This document shows positions 8,343-17,163 of a stretch of DNA of 36,732 bases, one piece after another. The DNA is taken from contig URLI01000021.1 of the NCBI GenBank assembly GCA_900548585.1, positions 1 through 36,732 on the forward strand, read 5' to 3'. The position numbers and the translations under genes are program-made. Under the pieces are notes generated by a model. The model saw only the letters and a program-made list of their open reading frames with translations. It searched no databases and was not told the DNA's origin. The stretch is from an uncultured Prevotella sp. Lineage in GTDB: Bacteria > Bacteroidota > Bacteroidia > Bacteroidales > Bacteroidaceae. How positions within the stretch are numbered: the stretch's first letter is position 1; each line of letters starts with the position of its first letter.

Positions 8343-9524
8343 ATGTACGGGAACAGGAATATTTTCATGCGCGTGCTCAGCGTGGCACGCCGGGAGTGTG
8401 GCATAATTATGTCAACGCCCATCTATGTGTTCTGCATGTTGATCTTTCCTGTGTTGATGATTGTTTTCTTCACGTCGCTTATGGACGAAGGGGTGCCGCA
8501 GAAGATGCCGATAGGCATAGTGGACATTGACAACACATCAACAACGCGCTCAATAGTGCGCCGCCTCGACGCCATGCAGACCAGCAGGGTGGTGGCCCGC
8601 TATGCCACGCCTGCGGAGGCGCGCGCCGCCATGCAGCGGAACGAGATATACGCATTCCTGTATTTCCCGGAAGGCACCACGGCGGAGATAGTCTCGCAGC
8701 GCAAGCCCAAGATATCATTCTATTACAACAGCACAATGATAATGGCTGGCGCGCTGCTGTTCCGCGACATGAAGACCGTCTGCACGCTCGCCTCGGCAGC
8801 CGTGGGACGGTCCGCGATGCTCGCCCGGGGATACACCGATGACCAGATAATGGCGTTCCTGCAACCCATATCCGTCGATTCGCACATGATAGGCAACCCG
8901 TGGCTGAACTACAATTTCTACCTCGGCTCATTCATAGTGCCAGGAATACTGCTGCTGTTCATGTTCCTCATCACAGCCTATTCGATAGGCACGGAGTTGA
9001 AATTCAACCGCAGCAAAGTGCTCATGCGGCTCTCCGGTAACGACATCCGGGTGGCAATATTTGGCAAGATGCTGCCGCAGACACTGATCTTCCTTGTCAT
9101 CTTCTACGGCTACTTCATTTACCTTTACGCGTTCCTCGGCTTCCCGCACCAGGGCGGGTGGCTGCCGGTAGCGTTGATAGGTTTTCTTGTGGTCATTGCA
9201 TCACAGGCGTTTGGCGTGTTCGTCTTCGGCCTTATGCCGTCCCTGCGCCTGTCAATGAGTGTGTGCTCGCTGTGGGCCGTGCTGAGTTTCACCATGTGCG
9301 GCGCGGCATTCCCGCTGTTCGCCATGGACCCGATGCTGGAGGGTCTCGGGCAACTCTTCCCGCTAAGGCACTATTTCATGTTCTACCAGATATGCGTCTT
9401 CAACGGCTATCCGCTCAGCGATGCTTGGATCAATATCCTCGCACTCGCCATATTCATCTGCCTGCCGGCGTTCACGATGAAAAACCTGCGCCGTGCCATG
9501 CTTGAGTTCGTATATATCCCGTGA
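8343..9524 (+). CDS. ABC-2 type transporter permease (first of pair)
   Basis: A 393-residue inner-membrane protein. One transmembrane helix near residues 20-43 (IIMSTPIYVFCMLIFPVLMIVFFTSLMDE) precedes a large periplasmic domain (about 45-190; MPIGIVDIDNTSTTRSIVRRL...). Five or so C-terminal helices follow from about 195 (FIVPGILLLFMFLITAYSIGTELKFNRSK...). This is the ABC2_membrane_3 architecture of YbhS/YbhR/YhhJ-type exporters. It starts 2 bp after the HlyD stop. No nucleotide-binding domain is fused to it or encoded nearby, so the energy source is not encoded here or the family works differently. Substrate unknown. Confidence 0.9.
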   Translation: MYGNRNIFMRVLSVARRECGIIMSTPIYVFCMLIFPVLMIVFFTSLMDEGVPQKMPIGIVDIDNTSTTRSIVRRLDAMQTSRVVARYATPAEARAAMQRNEIYAFLYFPEGTTAEIVSQRKPKISFYYNSTMIMAGALLFRDMKTVCTLASAAVGRSAMLARGYTDDQIMAFLQPISVDSHMIGNPWLNYNFYLGSFIVPGILLLFMFLITAYSIGTELKFNRSKVLMRLSGNDIRVAIFGKMLPQTLIFLVIFYGYFIYLYAFLGFPHQGGWLPVALIGFLVVIASQAFGVFVFGLMPSLRLSMSVCSLWAVLSFTMCGAAFPLFAMDPMLEGLGQLFPLRHYFMFYQICVFNGYPLSDAWINILALAIFICLPAFTMKNLRRAMLEFVYIP

Positions 9525-9529
9525 CATGA

Positions 9530-9550
9530 GTGCCGGTAAACGTGCGGCAC
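9530..9550 (+). other. Small intergenic hairpin between the two permease genes
   Basis: GTGCCG at 9530-9535 pairs perfectly with CGGCAC at 9545-9550 across a 9-nt loop, starting 6 nt after the first permease stop. No T tract follows, so it is not a clear terminator. It may be a processing or mRNA-stability element within the operon. Confidence 0.35.
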
Positions 9551-9601
9551 CAATGAACGGTGTGCCCAAAACCATTTAATTCAAAAGAATTTCCTCAGAA
9601 A

Positions 9602-10846
9602 ATGCTTAAGAATATAAAAGACACATGTTACATCTGGGAAAAGGAGATGCGCTCCGTGATAAGCGACGATGGAGTGCTTATCTTCTTTATCCTCGTCCCG
9701 CTGATATATCCGCTTATCTATTCGTGGGCATACAACAACGAGGTTGTCCGCGACGTGCCGGTGGCCGTGGTCGATTACTCAAAAAGCCAGTCATCGCGGC
9801 TATTCACCCGTAAGTGTGACGCCGCGCCGGGAGTGAAGGTGGCATACCAATGCACGTCAATCGACGAGGCCAGGCAACTCGTTGGGCATCAGGTGGTGCG
9901 CGGCATACTCTATTTCCCTGCGGATTTCGAAAAAAAACTCGGACGCAACGAGCAGGCAAAGGTGAGCGTGTTCTGCGACATGAGCATGATGCTGACCTAC
10001 AAGGCTATATATTCCACGGTGATTGAGGTGTCGCAGGACATGAATGCCTCAATACAGGTGGCGCGGGCGGGAAATGCAACCGAACGCGACGATGAGGTGC
10101 TCGTGCGCCCGCTCGACTTCGAGGAGGTCGAGATGTTCAACACCACAGGTGGGTACGGCAACTTCATTCTCCCGTGCGTGCTCGTGCTCATCATTCAGCA
10201 GACGCTGCTGCTCGGCATCGGACTAAGCGCCGGAACGGCACGCGAGAACAACCGCTATCAGGTCCTCATACCATTGAGCCGGCACTACAACGGCATATTC
10301 CGCATAGTGTTCGGCAAGTCGCTGTGCTATTTCATGATATTCGCAGTGATGACGGCATACGACATTCTCGTGGTGCCGCGCCTGTTCGGGTTCACAACAA
10401 TCGGGCGGCCTGCCGACCTGTTTGCCGTCGCGCTGCCATATATCCTCGCGTGCATCTTCTTCGGGATGCTCTGCTCGTGTGTCATACGCTACCGCGAGAA
10501 TGTCATTCTGCTCGTGATATTCACATCGCTGCCGTTCCTCTTCCTCGCCGGGATGTCATGGCCAGAGAGCAGCATACCTGCCGCCTGGCGTGGCGTGGCG
10601 TACTTGGTGCCGTCAACATTCGGCATACGCGCGTTGGTGAGGATAAACAGCATGGGGGCGACGTTGAGCGATGTGCATTACGAGTATGTGTTGCTGTGGA
10701 TTCAGGTAGCGGTTTATTTCATAGCGACATGCGCTGTCTATAAATACCAGTTGTATAAGTCGCACCGCCATGCCATCGAGCGTGTCACCGCTGTCAGGAG
10801 TGCCGTTGAGCGGCAGAGGAACAAAAAGCGGGGCGATAAGCAATAA
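9602..10846 (+). CDS. ABC-2 type transporter permease (second of pair)
   Basis: A 414-residue paralogue of the preceding permease with the same plan. It has an N-terminal helix near residues 25-45 (ISDDGVLIFFILVPLIYPLIYSWAY), a periplasmic domain with VPVAVVDYSKSQSSRLF, and a C-terminal helix bundle beginning FILPCVLVLIIQQTLLLGIGLSAGTARENN. The ATG at 9602 is chosen; the longer frame begins with a GTG at 9560 and adds 14 residues with no support. The Lys/Arg-rich tail (RQRNKKRGDKQ) is cytoplasmic. The two permeases probably form a heterodimer, working with the HlyD and TolC proteins to span the envelope. It is the last gene of the operon and converges with the starch operon end at 10949. Confidence 0.9.
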   Translation: MLKNIKDTCYIWEKEMRSVISDDGVLIFFILVPLIYPLIYSWAYNNEVVRDVPVAVVDYSKSQSSRLFTRKCDAAPGVKVAYQCTSIDEARQLVGHQVVRGILYFPADFEKKLGRNEQAKVSVFCDMSMMLTYKAIYSTVIEVSQDMNASIQVARAGNATERDDEVLVRPLDFEEVEMFNTTGGYGNFILPCVLVLIIQQTLLLGIGLSAGTARENNRYQVLIPLSRHYNGIFRIVFGKSLCYFMIFAVMTAYDILVVPRLFGFTTIGRPADLFAVALPYILACIFFGMLCSCVIRYRENVILLVIFTSLPFLFLAGMSWPESSIPAAWRGVAYLVPSTFGIRALVRINSMGATLSDVHYEYVLLWIQVAVYFIATCAVYKYQLYKSHRHAIERVTAVRSAVERQRNKKRGDKQ

Positions 10847-10895
10847 CACATCGAACTCAAACCAGTCATTGCAACACTTATCTGAATATAACAAA

Positions 10896-10919
10896 GCAGG
10901 CCGGAAATCCCCAGCCTGC
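10896..10919 (-). terminator. Rho-independent-like terminator of the malQ-susB-pulA-susA operon
   Basis: On the minus strand, GCAGGC-T-GG pairs with CC-C-GGCCTGC-type sequence: outer stem 10896-10901 with 10914-10919, inner GG/CC pairs at 10903-10904 and 10911-10912, one mismatch and a 6-nt loop. The minus-strand sequence after the stem is T-rich (TTTGTT). It lies about 30 bp after the susA stop, between convergent genes, and could also slow transcription from the permease side. Confidence 0.65.
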
Positions 10920-10948
10920 CAGATGTGAATTGCGATTTGTTTCGCCTG

Positions 10949-12913
10949 TCAGTATTCCAATATCAGTGTCTGGCGCGGAGGCAGTCTCATGCCGCTGCGC
11001 AGTACAACCGGCATTCCTGTTGTCACGTCCTTTGTCCGCACCACGATTCTGCCTTCTCCGTCTGTTGACGCATTGGCGTTGCCAGCGAACAGTTCGGCAT
11101 AGCGGTCCGTGTCAAACGTCTGCTCGGTGGTCGTTCCGTTTAGTATCACCGCCACTCCGCGTCCGTTGTACTCGCGCGACACGACATATATGCCGTTGTA
11201 CGGGATGAAGTGCTTCATGCCCCCGCGTGTCACTACATCGTTGCCCCTGCGCCAGTGCAGCAGGCGCGACAGCCAGTTGAACATGGCGTTCTCCTCCGCC
11301 GACCGCCCTGCGGCGGTGAAAGCGTTGTGCTTGTCGCCCGGGAAGCCGCCCGGGAAGTCGCAGCGCACGTCTCCGTCGGTAATCTCCTTAGTTCCGCTCA
11401 TAAGTATTTCAGTGCCGTAGTATATCTGCGGTGTTCGCCTTATGGTGAGCAGCAGGGCAAGAGCCTGTTTCAGCGAGAGCGTGTCGCAGCCGTTGCCGAG
11501 GAAGCGGTCGGTGTCGTGGTTGTCGATGAATGCCATCACGTTGTCCGGGTTCTCGTACAGGTAGTCATACAGCAGCGAGTTGTATATGCGGTTAAGCCCT
11601 TCCCACCACGCGTCGGTTTCCTCGTCCTTTGCCTTCGAGAAACGGTCGAAGAAAGAGAAGTCCATCACCGTTTTCAGGTGCGAGTTGTCCCTTGCTATGC
11701 GGCTGTTGCCCTGCCATGCCGCCGTGTATGCGGCCTCTGTCACCCACGTCTCGCCCACAACGTTGAAGTTGGGGTACTCCTCGTCGATGGCCTCCATCCA
11801 CCGTGCCATCGCCCCCGCGTCGGCGTATGGGTAGGTGTCCATCCTTATACCGTCGATGCCCACCGTCTCTATCCACCACATACTGTTCTGTATGAGATAC
11901 TTCATAACGTGCGGGTTGCGCTGGTTCAGGTCGGGCATCGTTGGCACGAACCATCCCTCTGTGGTCTCTTTCTTGTCAATCTCGGAGGCATACGGGTCGA
12001 TCACGGGTGTCAGTTTGTAACTTGTCTGCATGAAGGATGTTCCCTCGGGGTTTGATGTCCCGCCCGATTCCTTCAGCCAGCCGTGCAGGTTGAACCAGTC
12101 GGCAGACGGCATGTCTGTCACCCACGGGTGTTCAAACCCGCAGTGGTTGAAAATCATGTCCATCACCACCTTCAGTCCCTTGGCGTGCGCCTCGTCCGTC
12201 AGTTGCCTGTACTCACCGTTTGTCCCGAAGCGCGGGTCGACGCGGTAGTAGTCTGTCGTGGCATACCCGTGGTATGTGCTGTAGCCGAGCGCGTTGTCCG
12301 GCGAGTTGTTCTCAAGCACCGGGGTAATCCACAGCGCGGTGACGCCGAGCTCGTTGAAATAGTCGAGATGCCTGCGTATGCCCTCCAGGTCGCCGCCGTG
12401 GCGCAGCGATGGCGCGCTGCGGTCAACGCGGTATGTGTGCAGTTCGGCCTCCAGCCGCTTCGTGGCTTGTGGCGTGGTGTATTTCCCGCTCGATGCGAAG
12501 CGGTCAGGCATGAGCATGTAAAGCACGTCGGCATTGGTGAAACCCTCGCGCCGGCTGCCCTCCATCTCGCGAGCCTTCAGCCGGTAAGAAACGGTCTGCG
12601 AGCCTTTTGCCTTGCCGCCCTTGCGTGCCGTGAACTTCAGTTTCATCGTTCCCGGGCGCGCATCCCCGATGTTGAGGTAAACCAGCAGGTAGTTGGGACT
12701 GTCGAGGCGCGCCACGCTGTCTATGCGCGCCCCGGCGTAGTCGGTCGTCACGTCGGTCTCGCGTATGCCCTCGCCATACACCATCAGTTGCAGCGTTGGG
12801 TCTTTCATTCCCACATACCAGTCGGTTGGGTCTATTCTGTCCACCTTGACCGTTGCTGCGTTTGCCATCGAGGCAAATACGGCGAACATCAGTGGCAATA
12901 TCACTCTTTTCAT
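10949..12913 (-). CDS. susA: SusA-like neopullulanase / cyclomaltodextrinase (GH13)
   Basis: A 654-residue periplasmic glycoside hydrolase with a signal peptide (MKRVILPLMFAVFASMANA). An N-terminal beta-sandwich at about 20-115 (VKVDRIDPTDWYVGMKDPTLQLMVYG) is typical of the cyclomaltodextrinase-type GH13 group. A GH13 barrel and a C-terminal beta domain follow. Catalytic motifs are intact: region I DMIFNH at 252-257, nucleophile D359 in GIRMDT, acid/base E388 in VVGETW, and D467 in FIDNHDTDR. Length and domain order fit Bacteroides SusA, which cuts alpha-1,4 bonds of maltodextrins and pullulan. It is the last gene of the operon, 27 bp after pulA. The exact product profile cannot be read from sequence. 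Confidence 0.93.
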   Translation of the reverse strand: MKRVILPLMFAVFASMANAATVKVDRIDPTDWYVGMKDPTLQLMVYGEGIRETDVTTDYAGARIDSVARLDSPNYLLVYLNIGDARPGTMKLKFTARKGGKAKGSQTVSYRLKAREMEGSRREGFTNADVLYMLMPDRFASSGKYTTPQATKRLEAELHTYRVDRSAPSLRHGGDLEGIRRHLDYFNELGVTALWITPVLENNSPDNALGYSTYHGYATTDYYRVDPRFGTNGEYRQLTDEAHAKGLKVVMDMIFNHCGFEHPWVTDMPSADWFNLHGWLKESGGTSNPEGTSFMQTSYKLTPVIDPYASEIDKKETTEGWFVPTMPDLNQRNPHVMKYLIQNSMWWIETVGIDGIRMDTYPYADAGAMARWMEAIDEEYPNFNVVGETWVTEAAYTAAWQGNSRIARDNSHLKTVMDFSFFDRFSKAKDEETDAWWEGLNRIYNSLLYDYLYENPDNVMAFIDNHDTDRFLGNGCDTLSLKQALALLLTIRRTPQIYYGTEILMSGTKEITDGDVRCDFPGGFPGDKHNAFTAAGRSAEENAMFNWLSRLLHWRRGNDVVTRGGMKHFIPYNGIYVVSREYNGRGVAVILNGTTTEQTFDTDRYAELFAGNANASTDGEGRIVVRTKDVTTGMPVVLRSGMRLPPRQTLILEY

Positions 12914-12940
12914 GTTTCCTGTTTCTATATTGTCCGGTTG

Positions 12941-14902
12941 CTAATCATGGAATATCATTGCAGACTGCGGCGCGACGATGACCGAGCTGCCCTGTATGTT
13001 CCTCAGGCCATCCTCGTCTATGTCCCCGTCTGAGCAAACCACTGTGTATCTGCCGAATGGCACCTCAACCTTCTGCGGATAGCGGTTGGCGTTGAGTATG
13101 ACATAAATGTTTTTCCACTCGTCTCCACCCGCGTTGTCCACCAGTCGGAATGCCACGAGGCAAGGCTGCGTTGGCAGGAACTGCAGGTGACGGCGCACGA
13201 GGTCGGCACGCCCCAGGCGGAACGCGGGGTGGTTCTTGCGCAGCTGTATCAGTTTCCTGTAGTACGAGAACACCTCGGGATGGAGTCTCATGTTGTCCCA
13301 GTTGAGCGCGTTCACTTTGTCAGGGCTCTTGTATGAGTTGCGCACGCCTTTCTTGTCGCGAATCATCTCCTCGCCGCACAGTATGAACGGCACCCCCTGC
13401 GATGTCAGCACCGCCGTCTGGGCGAGGCACGTCAGATAGATGAGCGGCGAGTCGTTGTCGATGATGAGTTTTCCGCTGGCATCGCGCGTAACGCTCCCCG
13501 CAGCCCCCGAGGCTATCAGCCGGTCGATGAGGCACATGTCGTCGTGGCAGCTGACGTATGATATGGCCTGTACTGGCTCGCTTGCCCACGCCCTGTCTGA
13601 ATAGTTGACGCGCGACATGTCAACCTGCGGGTGGGCTATGCAGCCGGCGATGCCGAACTTGACACTCTCCTCGCTGCCCTCCACGCCGGCGAGGAAAGCA
13701 CCTTTCGAATCATCGGAGAACGGCCCGCGCAGCGCGTCGCGCAACTCGTCGGAGAAGGCCGCGATGCGTGGCATGTGGGCAATGTTTGCCTTGCTGGCAA
13801 GTTGGCTGGCGGGCAGCGCGCACTTGCCTGCGCTCCAGCCCTCGCCGTAGATGAATATAGTGGGGTCGATCTTGTCGACCTCGCGGCGTATCTCGTTCAT
13901 CGTCTCTATGTCGTGAACGCCCATGAGGTCGAAGCGGAAACCGTCGATGTGGTATTCTTTGATCCAGTATTTCACAGACTCCAGCATGAACCGCCTCATC
14001 ATGGGCTTCTCCGAGGCCGTCTCGTTGCCGCAGCCCGAGCCGTTGCTTGGCGAGCCATCGGCGTTCATGCGGTAGTAGTAGCCGGGATAGGTGTTGTGGA
14101 AATTGCTGTTCTCTATGTCGTAGGTATGGTTGTACACCACGTCGAGTATCACGCGTATGCCGGCCTTGTGCAGTGCCTGCACCATCTGCTTGAACTCCGT
14201 GATGCGTGTCTCTGGGGTGTAAGGGTCTGTGCTGTACGAGCCGTCCGGCACGTTGTAGTTCACCGGGTCGTAGCCCCAGTTGTACTGTGGCTGCGCGAGG
14301 CGCGTCTCGTCAACAGAGCCGAAGTCGTAGGATGGCAGTATATGCACCGCGTTGATGCCGAGCGACTTCAGGTGGCTTATGGCCTTTGGTTCTGTCAGTG
14401 CGAGGTATTTACCCCTGTTGTGCAGTCCCGACGTGGGTGAAATAGAGAAGTCGCGGTGGTGCAGCTCGTAGATGACGAGGTCGGCGGGTGACTTTATCAC
14501 CGGCCGCCGGTCTCTTTCCCAGCCCTCCGGGTTGGTGGTTCTCATGTCCATCACCACGCCCTCCTTGCCGTTCACTCCCACCGCCTTGGCAAACACCCCC
14601 GGCGAAAGCCGTCCGTCAACCATGAACTGGTAGTGGTAGCCGGCAAGGTTCTTGTGCACCGTTGCCGTCCATATCCCGCCCCTGCCGGGCTTCATCTTGG
14701 CGAATTTCGCCCTCCTCGCGCCTTTGCCATCGAGCGAAATGCCATACACCACTGCCACCTTTCTTGATTTTTTCGGCGCAAACAACCGGAACGTTGTATG
14801 GCTCCTTTTGTATTCAACCTCGTTGAAGTCGAAGTCCTGGGCTGCCGCAGTGGTTGACAGCAGCGTATATAATATTGTAGCAAAAAACAGTCTTTTCATC
14901 AT
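12941..14902 (-). CDS. pulA: Type I pullulanase (GH13)
   Basis: A 653-residue debranching enzyme with a signal peptide (KRLFFATILYTLLSTTAAAQ). Residues about 30-120 form an N-terminal CBM48-like beta domain (TTFRLFAPKKSRKVAVVYG). The diagnostic pullulanase motif YNWGYDP is at 207-213. GH13 motifs are complete: DVVYNH about 254-259, nucleophile D325 in GFRFDLMG, acid/base E354 in IYGEGW, and D454 in SCHDD. Two adjacent Met codons open the frame; either could start. It would cleave alpha-1,6 branches of imported starch oligosaccharides in the periplasm. B. thetaiotaomicron keeps pulA outside its sus cluster, as far as I recall; here it sits between susB and susA (30 and 27 bp gaps). Confidence 0.93.
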   Translation of the reverse strand: MMKRLFFATILYTLLSTTAAAQDFDFNEVEYKRSHTTFRLFAPKKSRKVAVVYGISLDGKGARRAKFAKMKPGRGGIWTATVHKNLAGYHYQFMVDGRLSPGVFAKAVGVNGKEGVVMDMRTTNPEGWERDRRPVIKSPADLVIYELHHRDFSISPTSGLHNRGKYLALTEPKAISHLKSLGINAVHILPSYDFGSVDETRLAQPQYNWGYDPVNYNVPDGSYSTDPYTPETRITEFKQMVQALHKAGIRVILDVVYNHTYDIENSNFHNTYPGYYYRMNADGSPSNGSGCGNETASEKPMMRRFMLESVKYWIKEYHIDGFRFDLMGVHDIETMNEIRREVDKIDPTIFIYGEGWSAGKCALPASQLASKANIAHMPRIAAFSDELRDALRGPFSDDSKGAFLAGVEGSEESVKFGIAGCIAHPQVDMSRVNYSDRAWASEPVQAISYVSCHDDMCLIDRLIASGAAGSVTRDASGKLIIDNDSPLIYLTCLAQTAVLTSQGVPFILCGEEMIRDKKGVRNSYKSPDKVNALNWDNMRLHPEVFSYYRKLIQLRKNHPAFRLGRADLVRRHLQFLPTQPCLVAFRLVDNAGGDEWKNIYVILNANRYPQKVEVPFGRYTVVCSDGDIDEDGLRNIQGSSVIVAPQSAMIFHD

Positions 14903-14932
14903 GGAATTTCTTTGTTTAACTCATAGTCGGGC

Positions 14933-17149
14933 TTATCGCGCCATCAGGCTCACTGCGAAGCCGCCGCCCGGCGCCTCGGTGATTTTCAGCACGTCGCCCT
15001 TTTTCACGGTCTTTTTCGTTATGACGTATGCCTTGGGGGTATGCTCGTAGTGTGCGCCCCTCGCATCGGCATAGATTGTACATTCATACCTGCGCCCCTC
15101 GTCGAGGAAGTCGAGCCGGATGTTGCTCCTGTGCCCGTTCTCGTCGCATTTTCCTCCGACGAACCAGTTGTCAGTTCCCTTGGCCTTGCGCGCCACGGTG
15201 ATGTAGTCGGCAGGCTCGGCCTCAAGGTATCGCGAGTCGTCCCAGTCGCACGCCACGTCGCGTATGAACTGGAACGCGTCCATATACCTGGCGTAGTTCT
15301 CGGGCAGGTCGGCGGCCATCTGCAACGGACTGTACATCGTGACATACAGTGCCAGTTGTCCGGCGAGGGTGGTGTGGACGAAGTTGGGGTTGTCGCTCCA
15401 GTTCTTCAGTTGTGTCTCGAAAATGCCCGGCGTGTAGTCCATCGGCCCGCCCTGCAGCCGCGTGAACGGCAATATGCAGGTGTGGTCTGGCCGCGACCCT
15501 GCGAACGCTTCATATTCCGTTCCGCGCGCGCTCTCGTTGCCCACGAGGTTTGGGTAAGTGCGGCAAAGTCCCGTGGGGCGCGTTGCCTCGTGGGCGTTCA
15601 CCATGACGCGATGCCTCGCGGCCTCCTTCACGACGTGCAGGTAGTGGTTGTTCATCGACTGCGAGTAGTGGTGGTCGCCGCGCGGTATTATGTCGCCGAC
15701 GTAACCCGTCTTCACCGCGTCATACCCGTAGCGGTTCATCAGCCCGAACGCTTCGGCGAGATGCCGCTCGTAGTTCTGCGTTGAGGACGATGTCTCGTGG
15801 TGCATCATCAGCCGCACGCCCTTCGAGTGGGCATACTCGTTGAGAGCCTTGATGTCGAAGTCGGGATATGGCGTCACGAAGTCGAACACGTCGCGCTTCC
15901 ACATATTCGCCCAGTCCTCCCATCCGGTGTTCCAGCCCTCCACCAGCACCTGGTCGAGCCCGTTCGCCGCCGCGAAGTCGATATACCGCTTCACGTTCTC
16001 CGTGTTTGCGGCATGGCGGCCGTTGGGTCTTGCCTTCGCGTAGTCTGTCTTGCCGAGTTGCACCGAGGGGAAGTCATCGGTGTAGTTCCAGCTGCTCTTT
16101 CCCACGATCATCTCCCACCACACCCCGCAGTATTTCGTGGGGTGAATCCATGAGGTGTCGTCAATCGCACACGGTTCGTTGAGGTTCAGTATGAGGTCTG
16201 ACGAGAGCATGTCGCGCGCGTCGTCGCTCACCATCACCGTCCGCCACGGCGTGCTGCACGGTGTCTGCATAAACCCTTTCAGTCCGGTGGCATCCGGCGT
16301 GAGGTGGCTCACGAACGTCATCGGCGCGGGCAGCGGATAGGGCGACGGCTGCGGTGAGGGCGTGTATGCGTTGCTGTGTCCGCGCAGCCCGGTTGACAGA
16401 TGGCTGGTTTCGGCATCCACGAGTTCCAGGTGCATCGTCGCGTAGTCGGCGCACGCCGCCTCGTGTATGTTTATGTACAGCCCGTCATCCGTTTTCATCT
16501 GCAACGAGGTCTGCACTCCCGTCGGCGAGAAGACCGCTATTGACGAGTTGCCCCAGTTCACCGCCTTGTCGAACATTCCGCGTATCTCCGACAGCCTGCT
16601 CTCCTGTGTCTCCTGCTCCTGCGTGTCGTAGTCGCCCGGCAGCCACCACGCCTTGTGGTCTCCCGTCATGGCAAACTCGGTGCGCTCTTCTCTTATGATG
16701 AAATAGTTGAGGCTGTCCTGCTGCGGGAACTCGTAGCGGAAGCCGATGCCGTCGTCGTAGACGCGGAAGCGGACTATGATGTGCCGCCCCGTTGACTGCT
16801 GCGCGAGCGTCACGGCGAGCTCGTTGTAGCGGTTCCTTATCGTTGCCGTCTCTCCACACACTGGCCGCCATGTCTCGTCGACGGCCGATGTCTCGCTGCC
16901 GGCGATGCTGAATCCGTCCATCAGGTCGGTCTCCCTCTGTCCCTTCGATGCGTGCTTGTCGCGCGCGAGCTCCAGTCCGAGGTGGCTCGGCCGCACCACC
17001 TCCCTGCCCTTGTATGCCAGTTCGTAGGTGGGCCGCGTGCCGTCGACGTGGAACTTCAGCCGCACGTTCCCGTCCGGCGAAGCCACCTCCTGTGCCGCAG
17101 CCGTCAACGCGAGCAGCGCGCAGGCAAATGATAACAATGTCCTTTTCAT
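14933..17149 (-). CDS. susB: SusB-like GH97 alpha-glucosidase
   Basis: A 738-residue protein, the same length I recall for B. thetaiotaomicron SusB. The start at 17149 gives a clean signal peptide (MKRTLLSFACALLALTAAAQ); the frame is open 93 codons upstream, but that part overlaps malQ and is Arg-rich, so it is rejected. The N-terminal GH97 domain begins EVASPDGNVRLKFHVDG. Glutamates at 452 (MMHHET), 521 (NAHEATRP), 539 (NLVGNES) and 545 (GTEYEA) are spaced 69, 18 and 6 residues. That equals the spacing of the known SusB residues 439, 508, 526 and 532, so the inverting, calcium-dependent machinery looks intact. A Pro/Ser-rich segment near 263-276 looks like an insertion. It would release glucose from maltodextrins in the periplasm. 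It lies 14 bp after malQ. Confidence 0.94.
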   Translation of the reverse strand: MKRTLLSFACALLALTAAAQEVASPDGNVRLKFHVDGTRPTYELAYKGREVVRPSHLGLELARDKHASKGQRETDLMDGFSIAGSETSAVDETWRPVCGETATIRNRYNELAVTLAQQSTGRHIIVRFRVYDDGIGFRYEFPQQDSLNYFIIREERTEFAMTGDHKAWWLPGDYDTQEQETQESRLSEIRGMFDKAVNWGNSSIAVFSPTGVQTSLQMKTDDGLYINIHEAACADYATMHLELVDAETSHLSTGLRGHSNAYTPSPQPSPYPLPAPMTFVSHLTPDATGLKGFMQTPCSTPWRTVMVSDDARDMLSSDLILNLNEPCAIDDTSWIHPTKYCGVWWEMIVGKSSWNYTDDFPSVQLGKTDYAKARPNGRHAANTENVKRYIDFAAANGLDQVLVEGWNTGWEDWANMWKRDVFDFVTPYPDFDIKALNEYAHSKGVRLMMHHETSSSTQNYERHLAEAFGLMNRYGYDAVKTGYVGDIIPRGDHHYSQSMNNHYLHVVKEAARHRVMVNAHEATRPTGLCRTYPNLVGNESARGTEYEAFAGSRPDHTCILPFTRLQGGPMDYTPGIFETQLKNWSDNPNFVHTTLAGQLALYVTMYSPLQMAADLPENYARYMDAFQFIRDVACDWDDSRYLEAEPADYITVARKAKGTDNWFVGGKCDENGHRSNIRLDFLDEGRRYECTIYADARGAHYEHTPKAYVITKKTVKKGDVLKITEAPGGGFAVSLMAR

Positions 17150-17163
17150 ACCTTGATATATGT

